A DNA stretch of 64,000 bases from Homalodisca vitripennis (lineage: Eukaryota; Arthropoda; Insecta; Hemiptera; Cicadellidae). Positions 34,231 through 45,689 of the stretch are shown here, piece by piece. A program made the translations under genes and the position numbers. Positions within the stretch are counted from its first letter, which is position 1, and every line of letters begins with the position of its first letter. Under the pieces are notes generated by a model that was given only the letters and a program-made list of their open reading frames with translations, was not told where the DNA came from and made no database searches. The DNA is taken from positions 192,160,001 to 192,224,000 of the forward strand of contig NC_060207.1 in NCBI RefSeq assembly GCF_021130785.1. Reading direction: 5' to 3'.

Positions 34231-36400
34231 TTAAACAGTAATTAAAGCCTTCCAGCCTGTGAAGTGTATTCTTCGTGAACTCCCAGCAAAAAATACAAAT
34301 TTTGACAATATTTGCGTTTGACGTCAAGTGGTGTGGTAAGCTGTATAATGAATATGCCAGAGTGTAATTACGAGGCAATTAAGTAAGCGAACGGCGTCTT
34401 TCGTTTCTGGTGGAGATGAGGTGGAATATCGGGATGAGTATTTTCCACAACGTAAATTGTATCAGAGTTGATTAAGGATACATCGATCTTCCACGTACTA
34501 TCACTTTTTGAAACACCACGAAATTTTGTGCTACAATCCAGGGCTCTTGTACAATGAAGCAGAAAATGGATATTTTTCACAAATTGTATCATTGATCAGG
34601 AAGATGCTTGGGATATATCAGCTCAGTTTTCATATAGATCTCCGTTAATCCCTGTAAGAGGCTATGAATTTATGTTCCTGGTGAATTGGATGTGGTGAAG
34701 ATGTAGTGATTTATGTCAAAAGCCGTCATTGACGCTAGGAGTGCATACACATATACATCTCCAAGAAATAGTCCAAGGAGAGATTATGGGATATAGGGTA
34801 AGATTTGTGTTATATGTATAATGTAGCTTCCTCAGTGACTTTTGCCCAATGACCTCAAGGTTGTTTCGGGAAATCTTGTCACCCATGAAAAGATAAGTTT
34901 CGGGCATTTACCATAGTTAATTTTACAAAAAAGAATACTACGTTTAAAAAAAAAACTACTTCTTCAGGCGTGAAAACCTTAAGACTCTTGAGAAAAGGTC
35001 AGTCTCTCACTTTATCTGGTGTGTGTGGTAGGTGTTCAGCACGCTTGTTCTGTGTAATGCCATGATTATGGTTTGTTTTTCTAAAGAAGATCCTTGACGA
35101 TGCCGGGTCCCAGCAATCTCTCACTCGATAAACATCTCACTTCAAACATCTACCATATTAAAATATACCACTATATTACCTCGTAAATAATTTTTTACTG
35201 TTTGAATAGAATTAACCCACGTATTAGAGTAAAAGAAAAATTGTTTGTATGTTGTTGTGGATTGTAATAACTAAAAATATACAAAACCACACAATTTTCT
35301 GTTTAAAATTTAAGCTTTCTCACTGTAACTCCTCATTGTTGAAAAAGTAATGACGGTAAAAAGTCTTTATACAGCATTTGTTGTGTGTCTATTTTAGGAT
35401 AAAGTACAGAAAATTGAGAGTTCTTAGTTAATACTTAAAGGCGTAATTATTTTTTTATCCTGTTATTAGTTATTATTTTGAGAATTTGAAAATATTGTAT
35501 AATACTCTATATACTGATAGTGAATACTGTTTAGGAATGATGTATGGTGATTACTTAGGAATGTTTGAATGTTTCTTATATCCTTCTGGCCAAGAGAAAC
35601 TGATAAGGAAAGTTAGTATTTTCTCATATGAATGAATAGCAATAAAATACGTCTAATAGTCTACGTATAGGATTCCAATAAAATTTTTATGTCGGACGTT
35701 ATTCTATATGAAAGTTAATTTTTAAGGATTTCTCTCAAGTGATAATCACTGACGCCAAATGTACTTTGTATAAGGTTATCTCACAACGCATGTGTTGGGC
35801 TACTGATAGGAGATCTATCACAGTTATTTTCCAGTTGTGTTTGCTAATAGCTTGTCGAGAATAATTTACTAGACGATGCGTCTATTGCGAATACAGGCTT
35901 TGTGATCTCGTGTAAGGCGGAAATTGAATGGAAGGATGTGAATTTGGTGTTTTTATACCCGGCCAGAATAATCTGAGAACATTGCCATCAAATTAAGGAT
36001 TCGAAACAATAAAGGGTATCTATTCATAGCTATTATGTCAATGGAACCTTAATTACAAATCACTTAATCGATGATCTAGAATGCAGGTAAAACTTCTGGT
36101 AGAAGATAAGAAATGAGTTAATGATTTTTGACTATTAATTATACATTTAAATCAAAGAGCTCCTTTGTTAGATATTACAGTCTTTTATATGCATGATAGG
36201 AGTTTCATAATTTGAGCAATGTTTGATTCTGCTACAAAACCGTGAATATTCAGCTTAGTAGTAGAAAACTGAATCATTCTGTATCGAGAGAAAATATTTA
36301 AATTGAGATCAACATGATTTATTAATTAAACACAAAACTATTTCGAAGAAATCCGGTTTAAATTCTAAGAATCACTTTTCGTATGTACCAGTTTCTTAAC
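34231..36400. other. Non-coding stretch upstream of the receptor gene
   Basis: About 34890-34985 has a decayed minus-strand signature (CTGAAGA ... AAACGTAGTA) preceded by 'GGGCATTTACCATAGTT', related to the palindromic repeats at 42390 and 48010. Otherwise AT-rich with no gene seen. Upstream enhancers cannot be judged by eye. Confidence 0.4.
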
Positions 36401-36529
36401 TTTTAAAGTGCGATCCTTGGCACTGATTCAAGGTTTAAAACTAGGATCATCCTTCAGTAGTTGTTCTGTCGGAGGGAGGGCAACACAATTAAACTCAAGA
36501 CACAGACAACGTTTATCAAGTTCTCCAAG

Positions 36530-36760
36530 GTCACGAGATGGTTGCCAGGCGACGCAACGCGATGGGGGCTCATGCGCGTCGCGACGCTTCGGCGCCGCCA
36601 CAGCAAGCGTCAGTCAGTGAGCGGCGGAACGCGCGATGGGTCGTGCCACCACATCCTCTACCGCACCTACTTATGTCAAACATCCGGACAACTCCCGGAT
36701 GCATGACCTCGCCCTCTCAACGTCCACAGCGGTGGTTGTGCTCGCGCTCAACGTTTGTAA
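36530..36760 (+). promoter_or_regulatory. GC-rich promoter island of the receptor gene
   Basis: This patch is strikingly richer in GC and CpG than the surrounding AT-rich DNA, and it lies 230-460 bp before the receptor start codon. Within it TCAGTC (36610-36615) matches the arthropod initiator. With A at 36612 as +1, GGTCG at 36639-36643 falls exactly at +28 to +32 and fits the DPE consensus RGWYV. No TATA box at -30. Initiator and DPE at strict spacing are the known core of many TATA-less insect promoters. The overlapping open frames here (36408-36620, 36461-36706, 36538-36777) follow from the base composition. Confidence 0.45.
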
Positions 36761-36794
36761 AGGCTTTTACTCGATGAGGAAGTTTTTCAACTGA
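36636..36794 (+). CDS. Upstream ORF in the predicted 5' leader (52 codons)
   Basis: If transcription starts at 36612, the first ATG met is at 36636, 24 nt in, and it opens a 52-codon frame ending TGA at 36792-36794, before the receptor ATG at 36990. The peptide starts 'MGRATTSSTAPTYVKH' and has a hydrophobic run ('TAVVVLALNVC', about residues 31-41). I recognise no family. Two outcomes are possible: it lowers receptor translation as a uORF, or it is not translated because of the short leader. No independent evidence for a product. Confidence 0.3.
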   Translation: MGRATTSSTAPTYVKHPDNSRMHDLALSTSTAVVVLALNVCKGFYSMRKFFN

Positions 36795-36989
36795 ACGCAC
36801 AAATTTATGTGAAGATTTTTGTACTTTTCAATGTTACACCTCACAGTTTAATGTTTCATAGATTTGGTATACTAGAATAAATTGTATGGAAAATAGCGGA
36901 ACAATTTGTAATGGTGTCAAAACTTCCCTAAAGTGCATATTTTGTATTAAAAACTAAAAATACTGCTTGGGTTGCACTAAGTATCGACA

Positions 36990-37394
36990 ATGGAATCCTT
37001 AAATACAGATAAAGATGGCCTCGACGCGGTGAAAAACTTGCCTCACAAATGGTTCGAAGACATGATTCATTATCTCGAGCATGGCCATCGACACAATGAG
37101 ACCACTATCGACTTCAGGGAGCCCCAGTTACGGTACTCCTTCGTCACTCTCTACCCTCTCTTCATGTTCCTTTACTCCCTCATCGTCGTGATCGGGTTGT
37201 TCTCCAACTGTATCATGGTCTACGTGATCTTCCGCGACGGTCTCTACAAGGACCAAACCTTTTGTTACTTCATCAACCTCGCCCTCGGGGACATCGTCAA
37301 GTGTGTTTTCGTTCTCCCGATATCCTTGATGGTTCTTCTCATCCAGAACTGGATCTTCGGCAGTTTGCTCTGCTACTTCCTGCCAATGATGCAG
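36990..37394 (+). CDS. Class A GPCR, coding exon 1 (residues 1-135)
   Basis: Encodes the N-terminus, TM1, TM2 and the start of TM3 of a seven-pass plasma-membrane receptor. An in-frame TAA at 36978-36980 makes the ATG at 36990 the first start in this exon. Residues 1-50 form a hydrophilic extracellular tail with an N-glycosylation sequon (NET, 36-38) and no signal peptide. TM1 is about 52-80 with the conserved Asn (GLFSN, N73). TM2 is about 91-117 with 'NLALGD' (D101, the sodium-site Asp). The first outer loop has the W-x-F-G motif (121-124) and the conserved Cys (C128). The exon ends ATGATGCAG and a clean donor GTATGC starts at 37395, phase 0. It reads like a peptide-type insect receptor. 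I do not recognise the exact ortholog, so no symbol is given. Codon use is GC-richer than the flanks, as expected for constrained coding DNA. Confidence 0.93.
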
Positions 37395-38439
37395 GTATGC
37401 GCGAGTTAGTCCCTAATTTCTTTTCAATTATGAAAAGTATTTCTAGAATAATAAATGATAATCGTTACAGTTTTAATTATTTGTATTTGTATAAATTAGA
37501 TTTATTACTTATCGTTCAAAGCCAGAACTTTATTTTCTATAAAATTAAATTTACAAAGGTCGTAACTAGCTAGAGGAAGCTTCTTTGTATGTGTTTGTGT
37601 AGTGTCATAATTTTAAAATTTCACTACTTGTTCAATTTTTAATAAATTTGACACTCAGATTTCAAAAAATTAAAATTAATTTGAAACCAGAATTTCAAAT
37701 ATAACCTAGTCATCAATGATAAATAGAATTATGATTTGATTCTATTAAAAATAACATTAAAACAGTGATAAAGGATTAAACACATCTGTAATTATTACTT
37801 TGAGTTATACTTCATTAGTTCGTTACTTTAAATACCCATTATAAAATTAGTGCGAAGCTAGGTTTAAAACAGATACATGTAGACTAATTAAAACACAAAA
37901 GTAACAGTTTGAATTTTAATTAAAATAATTATACAATATTTGTAAAACGTTTTCAGCCTTTTTATAGCAAACATTATGAACATTCCCTCAGAGAAATTTT
38001 CCTTGTCGAACCAACCGATAGAATATCATATTAGCAAAGATGAAATTATCGTATAGGAAAGATCAGAAGTTATTTTTTCAACTATATACATTTTTATTTC
38101 AAGATACGTATGAAGAAATGATCAAAAATGGATTGATTATTAGGTTTGTCATAAAAAGTAAGATGATAAAAATCATTAAAATATTAAAAACTACAAATTT
38201 ACATTTATTCTTTATGTATTTAGTATATATAAACGAAATACATAATGCAAAAACGAGAACAATAATTATAAAGTAGTATTTTAAAATTAATAGCTAGATG
38301 GGCTTGACTCTAAAAAGATCGATTACTTGTCTGTAAGCTGTAGCGAGTGGTACAGGGATAATGGCGCTGAGATATTTGTATAATAATCCCTTATAATTAT
38401 TTAAATTAAAGTTTAAAAATAATGGAAATAATAATTTAC

Positions 38440-38700
38440 AGTCTTAGGAGCCAAGAGTTTGTGCTTTCAAAATTCGCACAGTATAAACACACAACTTTCT
38501 TGAAATCGATAAGGGATATTTTCCTAAAAAAGAAATTGATTATCAGCCACTACCAGCTTTGGTGAAGGTCGAAATGGTAGTGTATCAAAAGGGTTAAAAA
38601 TATGAAAAGATAAATTTTCTCAGGTTATATTTGTTCTAGCTTGATATATTAAACCCCGACCGTGTTTAAGGGTAAATCGTTAAGTTACGTTGAATTAAAC
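38440..38700 (+). repeat. Dispersed repeat, best-preserved copy
   Basis: Key runs are 'AAATTGATTATCAGCCACTA', 'TTTGGTGAAGGTCGAAATGG', 'GTATCAAAAGGGTTAAA' and 'TCTCAGGTTATATTTG'. The same order is seen inverted at 61530-61710 and, in part, at 930-1060 and 60430-60560. No terminal repeats or ORF were identified. Confidence 0.6.
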
Positions 38701-39159
38701 GTTTATTAGTGATTGGTTTTGAGTGTGTTAAGATATACAAAAATAAAATATGAGAACAATAAAATTATATTAATGTCTTTTGATATCCTTCCACTTCTTT
38801 AAAATTAGGTTATATACTAATTCATGTAATAGTACATTAAATTGTTATGCAATTTTGTATTTCTAGTCACCTACACAACAATCAAACTTCAATTGAAGAC
38901 TACTATATGTGCTAATCTGAAAACAATTTTGATAATTGTGAGTACATGATATATCATTTTTACAATAGACTTTAAACTAAATACAAATGCCTTGTGTTAT
39001 TGCTATTATTGGTCAATAATAGCCAATGGTAAATAACCTGACTTTAAGAAACATAATAATGGGCTTGGTAATGATTTGAAGCATTGATAATTAAAAAATT
39101 ACGTTTGATTTTTTACGTTTATTATGTGCCTAGCTCTCTCGTATATTACGCTATTTCTC

Positions 39160-39840
39160 TGTTCATATAACGCTTCTGTTGAAATTCACGAGAACCTACT
39201 TCTTTTCAATGGGAGAGGGGGGGAGATACAGATTTCTCCCATGGAACTAATATGTGGTTCACATAGTACAAATATTTCTCGCTCCTATTTTCAGCTAATA
39301 TAACGCTTCTACTGAAATTCACGAGAATCTGCTCCTTTTAATGGGAGAGTGGGGGGAAGATACGGATATCTCCCATGTAACTAATATGTGGTTCACATAG
39401 TACAAATATTTCTCGCTCCTATTTCTCAGCTAATATAACGCTTCTACTGAAATTCACGAGAATCTGCCCCTTTTCAATGGAGAGGGGGGGGGAGATACGG
39501 ATTTCTCTCATGGAACTAATATATGGTTCACATAGTACAAATATTTCTCGTTCTCAGCTAATATACGCTTCTACTGTACTACGGATTTCTCTCATGGAAC
39601 TCACATAGTACAAATATCCTATTTCTCAGCTAATATAACGCTTCTACTGAAATTCACGAGAGCTGCCCCTTTGAGAAAGTGGGGGGAAGATACGAGCTCT
39701 CGGAACTAATATGTGGTTCACATAGTACAAATATTTCTCGCTCCTATTTCTCAGCTAATATACCGCTTCTACTGAAATTCACGAGAATCTGCTCCTTTCT
39801 CAACGAGAGAGGAAAGTAGAGATGCGGATTTCTCCCATGG
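39160..39840. repeat. About 134-bp tandem repeats, 6 units, one deleted
   Basis: 'ATAACGCTTCTACTGAAATT' (or a close variant) starts units at about 39165, 39299, 39434, 39562, 39634 and 39769. Spacings are 134, 135, 128, 72 and 135: one unit has lost about 60 bp, and the fourth has lost its 'GAAATTCACGAG...GGGAGAG' half and gained little. Each unit has a G-run (GGGAGAGNGGGGGG) and an inverted TCTCCCAT. Lies in receptor intron 1. Confidence 0.9.
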
Positions 39841-40428
39841 CTAGCATGTACCTATGTATACTCCTACCTATAGTGTTATACTCCTATCTCAATCCACATA
39901 AGGCTTCCTTTGAGGTTGGCAAGATTAGAGCTCTCGCTCTATGAGTAGGTTATCGTTTGTAATAAGTTCTGAGAATCTCTGAGATGTGGAGGTCGTTCGA
40001 TACGAAATACGATGCCGTTCCGTTATCATGGCGCCTTTTCCGCAGTTTCTTTATTATGAGTACTTTAAGAGTATATTGATCAGGAGAAAATCTGCGTAAA
40101 AAATAGCAACGAAACCCTGTGCAAGCTATTTTTATATACGTCTAAAACGGTATTAAATCTCTGGTGGTTTAGATATGTGTTTAAAATATTAATGATTTAT
40201 AGTCGTAGAGGTCAATGTTACAACAAAACATGTTTTAAACTGTATAAGAATAAAATTAAAAATTTCTGGTCTGTTAATAAAAACCTTCGGAATTAAAATA
40301 AACATCCATTCAACAATGTATATTTTAAAATTTACTTTATTTTGATCCTCGAAAACACATGGTCTTGGATGCACTATGTCAAGATTTTATAATATACAAC
40401 ATTAAATTGCTTTTTGACAGGACACCCT
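39841..40428. other. Intron DNA with one solo MITE end
   Basis: The end 'GACAGGACACCCTG' at 40416-40429, followed by TA, matches the right-end style of the elements at 97-866 and 55490-55900. No matching left end is found within about 1 kb. Otherwise featureless. Confidence 0.4.
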
Positions 40429-40429
40429 G

Positions 40430-41390
40430 TATCTTATAAATATAAATGACACTACTGAATATACGTTTTGTTACAGGAAGTACATTAGATGTGCGTAAAA
40501 TCCACTGAAGTGAAAAGTAATAAATCTGGGATAAGGCAAATAGAAATCGAGGGAAGCAATAACATTCACGGTTATTAAATGTCAAAGGCTTTATAGGGGT
40601 GGAAAGGAATTACTCTCGAAAGAAACTGACTTAGTATAAAACAATGTAACGAAATAATATGTAGATTTCAAAGTGCCATAAATAGAACTAGTGCCTTTCG
40701 TGCAACTTATGTATTTGTCTAGTTTCGTACGGTTAAAATGTATAGTGAAACATCAGTAAATAATATAAAATATAGCCCTTTCACACGGATTCATACATTT
40801 AAAGAACTTTTGGAAAAGCTGTAACAAAAAGGGCAAATCCATTTTTCACAGAAATCGTTATTTCTCATTCTTGGTATAGAACACTCCCTTATGCTTGGTT
40901 TTTACTTTCCTCTTACGTACAGATGGCATCAGCCTAACACAAGTATTCCAGAGCTGTACATTAGTTTACCCTTTTGAGTGCCAAGTATTTATTGAGTGGG
41001 TGTACTGAAAAGAACCAGGTATTTTTCTAGTGGGTGCACCTAAAAGCGCCATCCATTTTGAAGGCATTTTGAAAGGTTTCAGTAAAAATTACCGTTTGAT
41101 TATTTAATAAGCTATCAACATATTTTTTCTTTGAAAACAATGCCTAATTAACATAAAATAACAAAGTTACTATAAAATTAAATTTATGAATACCATGAAT
41201 TTCATGAATCTTACCTGAAAAAAATCCAGAATTAATTTAAATTCCGTTTTCAACCAAATTATCATTACCAAAAAATCATATCCTTTTCTTTGTCCATGTC
41301 ACTGGAAAGGGTTTTCAATTGTCTATAAATCTTGAAAACCGTATATCATTATATTCAATAATGAGTGAGTTATAAAAATTTTAAGAAACT
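40430..41390. other. Intron DNA, nothing recognised
   Basis: AT-rich, no open frame, no element end seen. Confidence 0.35.
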
Positions 41391-41403
41391 AACATTTATT
41401 CAA

Positions 41404-41895
41404 CCCAGCATGGATCACTTCTGGCTGGTTTATACCATCCAGTTCAACCCACCGCACAGCAAAAACCGAACTTAAATCTGGGCAACCTTATTGATGTCCA
41501 GGAGCGGCACATTACTAATCGCAAATGTCGAGATTCTGGGATTCATGGGCAATTCGATAGGTCTAGTCTACTGTGGGAGATGACTGTTGGAGTTGGTGGG
41601 GTTTGCTCCCTAACCTCAGAGGTTCTTGCTAGCCTCAAAAAGGGTATGCCACCCCCCACCTAGTTCTGAGCTGGAGAGGCTAGTTCAGAGCTGGCCTCCC
41701 CTTCTTCCGGAGAGACATGACTTTGAGATGTAGTGCCCTAATTCTTCCCTCATGGATCTCGATCGGAGGCGGCCCCTACTCCCTAACTTTACCCATCCCG
41801 AATATCCTGTCACTCCGGAAGCAGCGCAAAGGTTCTTACAGGACTAAGTGCAATTTATAAGCTTCTTGTCCTAAGAGAGAGAGAGAGAAAAAAAA
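41404..41895 (+). mobile_element. Poly(A) retroposon, 492 bp, with 13-bp target duplication
   Basis: AACATTTATTCAA occurs directly before (41391-41403) and directly after (41896-41908), the mark of target-primed reverse transcription. The insert is more GC-rich than its host intron and ends with a (GA)n run and poly(A) (about 41875-41895). It has no long ORF. The final 60 bp ('GCAAAGGTTCTTACAGGACT') look like a LINE 3' UTR, so this is most likely a 5'-truncated LINE; a SINE is the alternative. It points in the same direction as the receptor transcript and brings GA/A-rich sequence into the intron. Confidence 0.85.
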
Positions 41896-42140
41896 AACAT
41901 TTATTCAAACAAGTCAATGCTAATAACCGCAATTTTCGTTTAATTGAGTTTTTGTTGTATTATTATCATCTCAGTTTATTTTGAAGCAGACATCCGAATA
42001 CGGAATAAATGGACTGCATTCCTACTTCACTATGTTACCACAAGAGGCAAGAATTTCGTTAATGACGTCACTTATTGTCACAACAAGATGTCAATGGTAC
42101 CACTTTCAATGGCGATCCACTGCTCTTTGTCAGCACTGTA

Positions 42141-42259
42141 ACACTTCCACTTGCTCTCAAATGACGGAATGTGACAAAGGAAACACAAATGAAGTTTCAA
42201 TGGGACTTCATTTGTGTTTCCTTTGTCACATTCCGTCATTTGAGAGCAAGTGGAAGTGT
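42141..42259. repeat. Perfect 55-bp hairpin
   Basis: Arms 42141-42195 and 42205-42259 are exact reverse complements, with a 9-nt loop (TTCAATGGG). Pairing resumes for about 5 bp more after one mismatch. It is not flanked by TA or known transposon ends. An RNA made through it would form a long perfect duplex. Lies in receptor intron 1. Confidence 0.95.
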
Positions 42260-42389
42260 CACAGTCGACGCCACTTGTACATACTAGTGTGAGGTATGCT
42301 AGGCTTTGGTAACTCTCAAAATAGAGAAAAGCAAGAAAATGAAAGAAAAAAGCTTGTACATTTGTAATAAGTATATTATGGTGATGTAA

Positions 42390-42930
42390 AGAACACCGGT
42401 TTTTTTCCGGACATTTACCATTATTCAGTGATACAAAAAAGCAGTAAAAGTGCGTATCGTGATCTGCAATCTGGTCTCCTCTTCAGGTAAATAACTAACC
42501 CAACACATAATTAAAATCTAGTTTTAAATAAACAAATCATGCGAGAGCGCTGTGACACGCCTAAGTCAGAAATCAAAACCAACATGTTGTGTGTCAACTT
42601 CACGAACTCTAAAACATGTACGTATTTAATAAAACCGAAACACAACACTAACTATTGAAACTGAACTGCAGAATACAGGTCACAATAGGTCTGCATTCGT
42701 CGACCAACCATTATCACCTATTGTGACCTGTATTCTGTGTGATTCCCGACTTACGTGTGTCACAACGCTCTGGTATCATTCGTTTATTTTTATCACCTAG
42801 TTTGTAATTATGTGCTATGTTAGTTATTTACCTAAAGAAGAGATCAGATTACAGATCTCGTAACGTAGTGTTACTGATTTTTATGTATCACTGAACGATG
42901 GAAATGTCCGGAAAAATTCTGTTTCCTTCA
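42390..42930. mobile_element. Palindromic MITE, copy 1 of the 'TTTTTCCGGACATTT' family
   Basis: The left arm starts near 'TTTTTTTCCGGACATTTACC' (about 42401). The right arm ends 'AAATGTCCGGAAAAATTCTG' (about 42902). The arms pair for about 230 bp each and include inverted CAGAATACAGGTCACAATAGG arms (about 42670-42690 and 42717-42737). Each arm carries one inward-facing CTGAAGA/CTAAAGA...GAAAC-type signature (minus about 42450-42488, plus about 42833-42868), both mutated here. Copy 2 is at 47444-48385. No ORF. Confidence 0.8.
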
Positions 42931-43042
42931 CAATCCTTTCCGTCGTAAAAAACTTTAAATATAGTGATGTAATCGATTTTCGCTTATAATAATGTCATTT
43001 TGTCAAAATGTGTTATAACATGTTGGTAAGACAGTAAAAATA

Positions 43043-43290
43043 TTGATGAGCTTTGTCAGAGCAAACAATCACACCAACTGGATTGTAGTGTCTGTACTGC
43101 ATAGACACGACTTACATTGGGACAGTTACATAAATAAACTGATAAGGTCGGTTTATTTCAAGATTAGACAATGTGCAAATGAGGGTTACAAGGTGGTAAA
43201 CCTGAGGGGCTTTGGCAGATGCTGCTTTACAAGACATGGCCCTCATTTAAATAGAGAAGTCAAAGAATAGGTCAGCCGAAGGATAGCTCT
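43043..43290 (+). pseudogene. LINE ORF1 (esterase-like) fragment
   Basis: The frame reads 'NNHTNWIVVSVLHRHDLHWD', then 'INKLI' and 'GFGRCCFTRHGPHLNREVKE', and stops. Phrases like 'FTRHGLHLNRRGK' are typical of the last block of an SGNH-hydrolase-like domain found in ORF1 of some LINEs and in many hemipteran predicted proteins (recollection). The D-x-x-H-type catalytic block would lie here. L to P replaces the usual residue in HGLHLN. Downstream (43300-43560) is GC-richer and may continue the element, but no frame is readable. Confidence 0.45.
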
Positions 43291-45689
43291 TTGTGTGAAA
43301 GATCCTTTGGTTTAAATGATGCAACAAAGTACAGTTTGGGGTATTCACAACACGCGCCCGGACCATAAACTTCTGTGTCCAAGCCTCTGCTGTGGGCTCT
43401 GCCTGTGAGGTCGATGACGCAGGGGAGCGACTGTGGGAGCTCTTCTGTGACTCCCTCACCTGCTGGCGCTGCCCTCGGACATCTACTCCATGGGGAGTTT
43501 CCCTTTAATACTGCCATCTTCATCAAACAGTGACAGTCCTGATACCGGCGTGAATCTAGTTTTGGCTAGTTGTAGTTTCTTGGACCCAAAACAAAACCGG
43601 AAGAAATAGATCAGCAACCTGTTGAGTGACTACACAACACACAACAGTGTTGTGTGTGTTGTGTCTGTAGTTACTTGTAATGAAAGGATGAACAAACCTG
43701 AGGAAAATGAAAGAATAAGTGATAGTTTTTTGGAGAGTTTAAAAATTGCAAATATTTGAATTAAACCTGTTCTGAAAATGAAAATAGGGTTTTAGCACGC
43801 ATCCGGGAGTCGCAAAACTATTAATTCTCAATTTCCTCTAACCAATCTCAATGCACAGCGTATATACATGTTTGCTGCATTATATTATAATGCATACGTT
43901 CAAAGTTCTGTTAGTATATAGCTGAAAGAATAAAAATTGAATTGAATATATTCCACTAGGAGCAGAATTTGGGACATTTAATATAATCAGGCCTAAAGAA
44001 AAATGATCGAAAATGAGTATATCAAAATTTTACATTATGTAGGGGATATGATTGGAGGTAGTGACGTGTTTTAATTCATAAGAAATTTAATTTCCTTAAA
44101 AAAATTTAATATAACAGGTAATCTTTCTTAATCGGAAATTAATAAAAGAAGTCTTTGGAGCTATATTCCATGTGCATACTGTAAAGATTTTACGTTTATA
44201 AGTTTTTATTTGAACCTGATTATAAAAATGCCTAAATTACAATACGCCTTTAATTCCTTCTGGGATGTTATCTCCAGGGAAGTTATCATTCTGTTACTCT
44301 GTACTGTTATAGAACCGAACAGGTATTAAATTCTTGGAATCTGTAAACGTCTCTCATCACGCTATTACATAAAGCTAATTTCCGGTGAAAATTGGGTGGG
44401 AGATTCAAATTAACGACTTCTTTGTTGCTCAAGTTTAAACGAGTTAGGAGAAGTTAAGAGTTTAAATGAGGTCCTTTATCCAACAAACTAGTCTTTTACA
44501 ATTTCTTCTTATTGTGCTTAATGCGTATAAATTAAAAGAATTATTTTCAAAGAATCGAATAAGACAGTGGATGGGAGCTTTATTTTAGTAATTCCTATAT
44601 CACACTAACGTAGTTTCCTCTTTTATTTCTATTATGTATTTGATTATTAAAGCCGAATGACATAGGGACACTCAGGTAAATTTAGTATACTTAGAATTAA
44701 TTCAGGCACAATTAATATCAATTAGCTACAGTTAGTGCTTAATTGGCACAACTTTCCATTATGAGATTAAATATTCGTCCATGCTCTTAATATAATATTA
44801 GTGGGAAATTATTCCGTATTGGTTTGTTCAACTAATTTTTGATTTTTGAGCTATTTTCACAACTGAACTCAAAAGCCACATATATACTAATATTTAAAAT
44901 AAAATTACAAATACATTTTTGAATAGTAATGAGTATAGAATTAATTTTTAATGTAGTACAAACGAAAGACATGAATTTATAAAATACTGTTGTTACAGTT
45001 TTTAATAATTCCATTGAATATCAGTGCTGTATACAAAGATCCGATCAGAGACTTCCAAGAAACATCCGTTGTTCTCTCCAACACCCAAGTCCTCCGATGG
45101 AGCATAAGTTAACTTGAGAGTACTAAAGGCTGCAAAATTATGTAATTTAAGAGAAATGCAGGGTTCTTTTGAGCCTATGCGTTTTTGATAATCATATTTC
45201 AATTTATAGAGGTGTGAATGTATAAAGGTACGCAAAATAAACATCTGCAATGCCTCACTGATCATAAGAACAAGCCGTAACATCAAAAAAATAACATGTC
45301 ACACAATTTAAGAAGAAAATTCAAATATTTGGAAAAACACTACCCAGGAATAATTTTTTGTGGATTAATAATTGTCATTTTTCTAAAATTTAATATAATA
45401 TGTGAGACATTTATAAAGTAAAAACCAACCATAACATCATTGTTAGGGTGTTGAAGCCTTATGGTAAAGTTGTGTTGTTACCGTCACGTAAAAGGTTAAG
45501 GAAAGAAGGGATGCTTAAGTACAAGAAATAAATCCGTTGCTTTTGGTAGTTGAAGAATTCCATGGAAACATTCTTTCAACATAAGCCATCATCGATCCCA
45601 AGCATGGACTAAGCTGTCCAACAATTTCGTTTTCATTACTAATACAAAATGTATAAACTGTAAACTGCATTAAGTGCAAGTGCAATAAT
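43291..45689. other. Intron DNA, mostly featureless
   Basis: 43300-43560 is GC-richer, possibly from the LINE fragment before it. About 43633-43662 has a short ACACAACA...TGTTGTGTGT palindrome. The rest is AT-rich without a recognisable feature. Confidence 0.35.

Noticed and set aside
36408..36777. Three overlapping open frames in the GC island as a possible gene
   Set aside because: Arg/Ser-rich low-complexity products in all frames, as expected from GC-rich DNA; better explained as promoter and leader.
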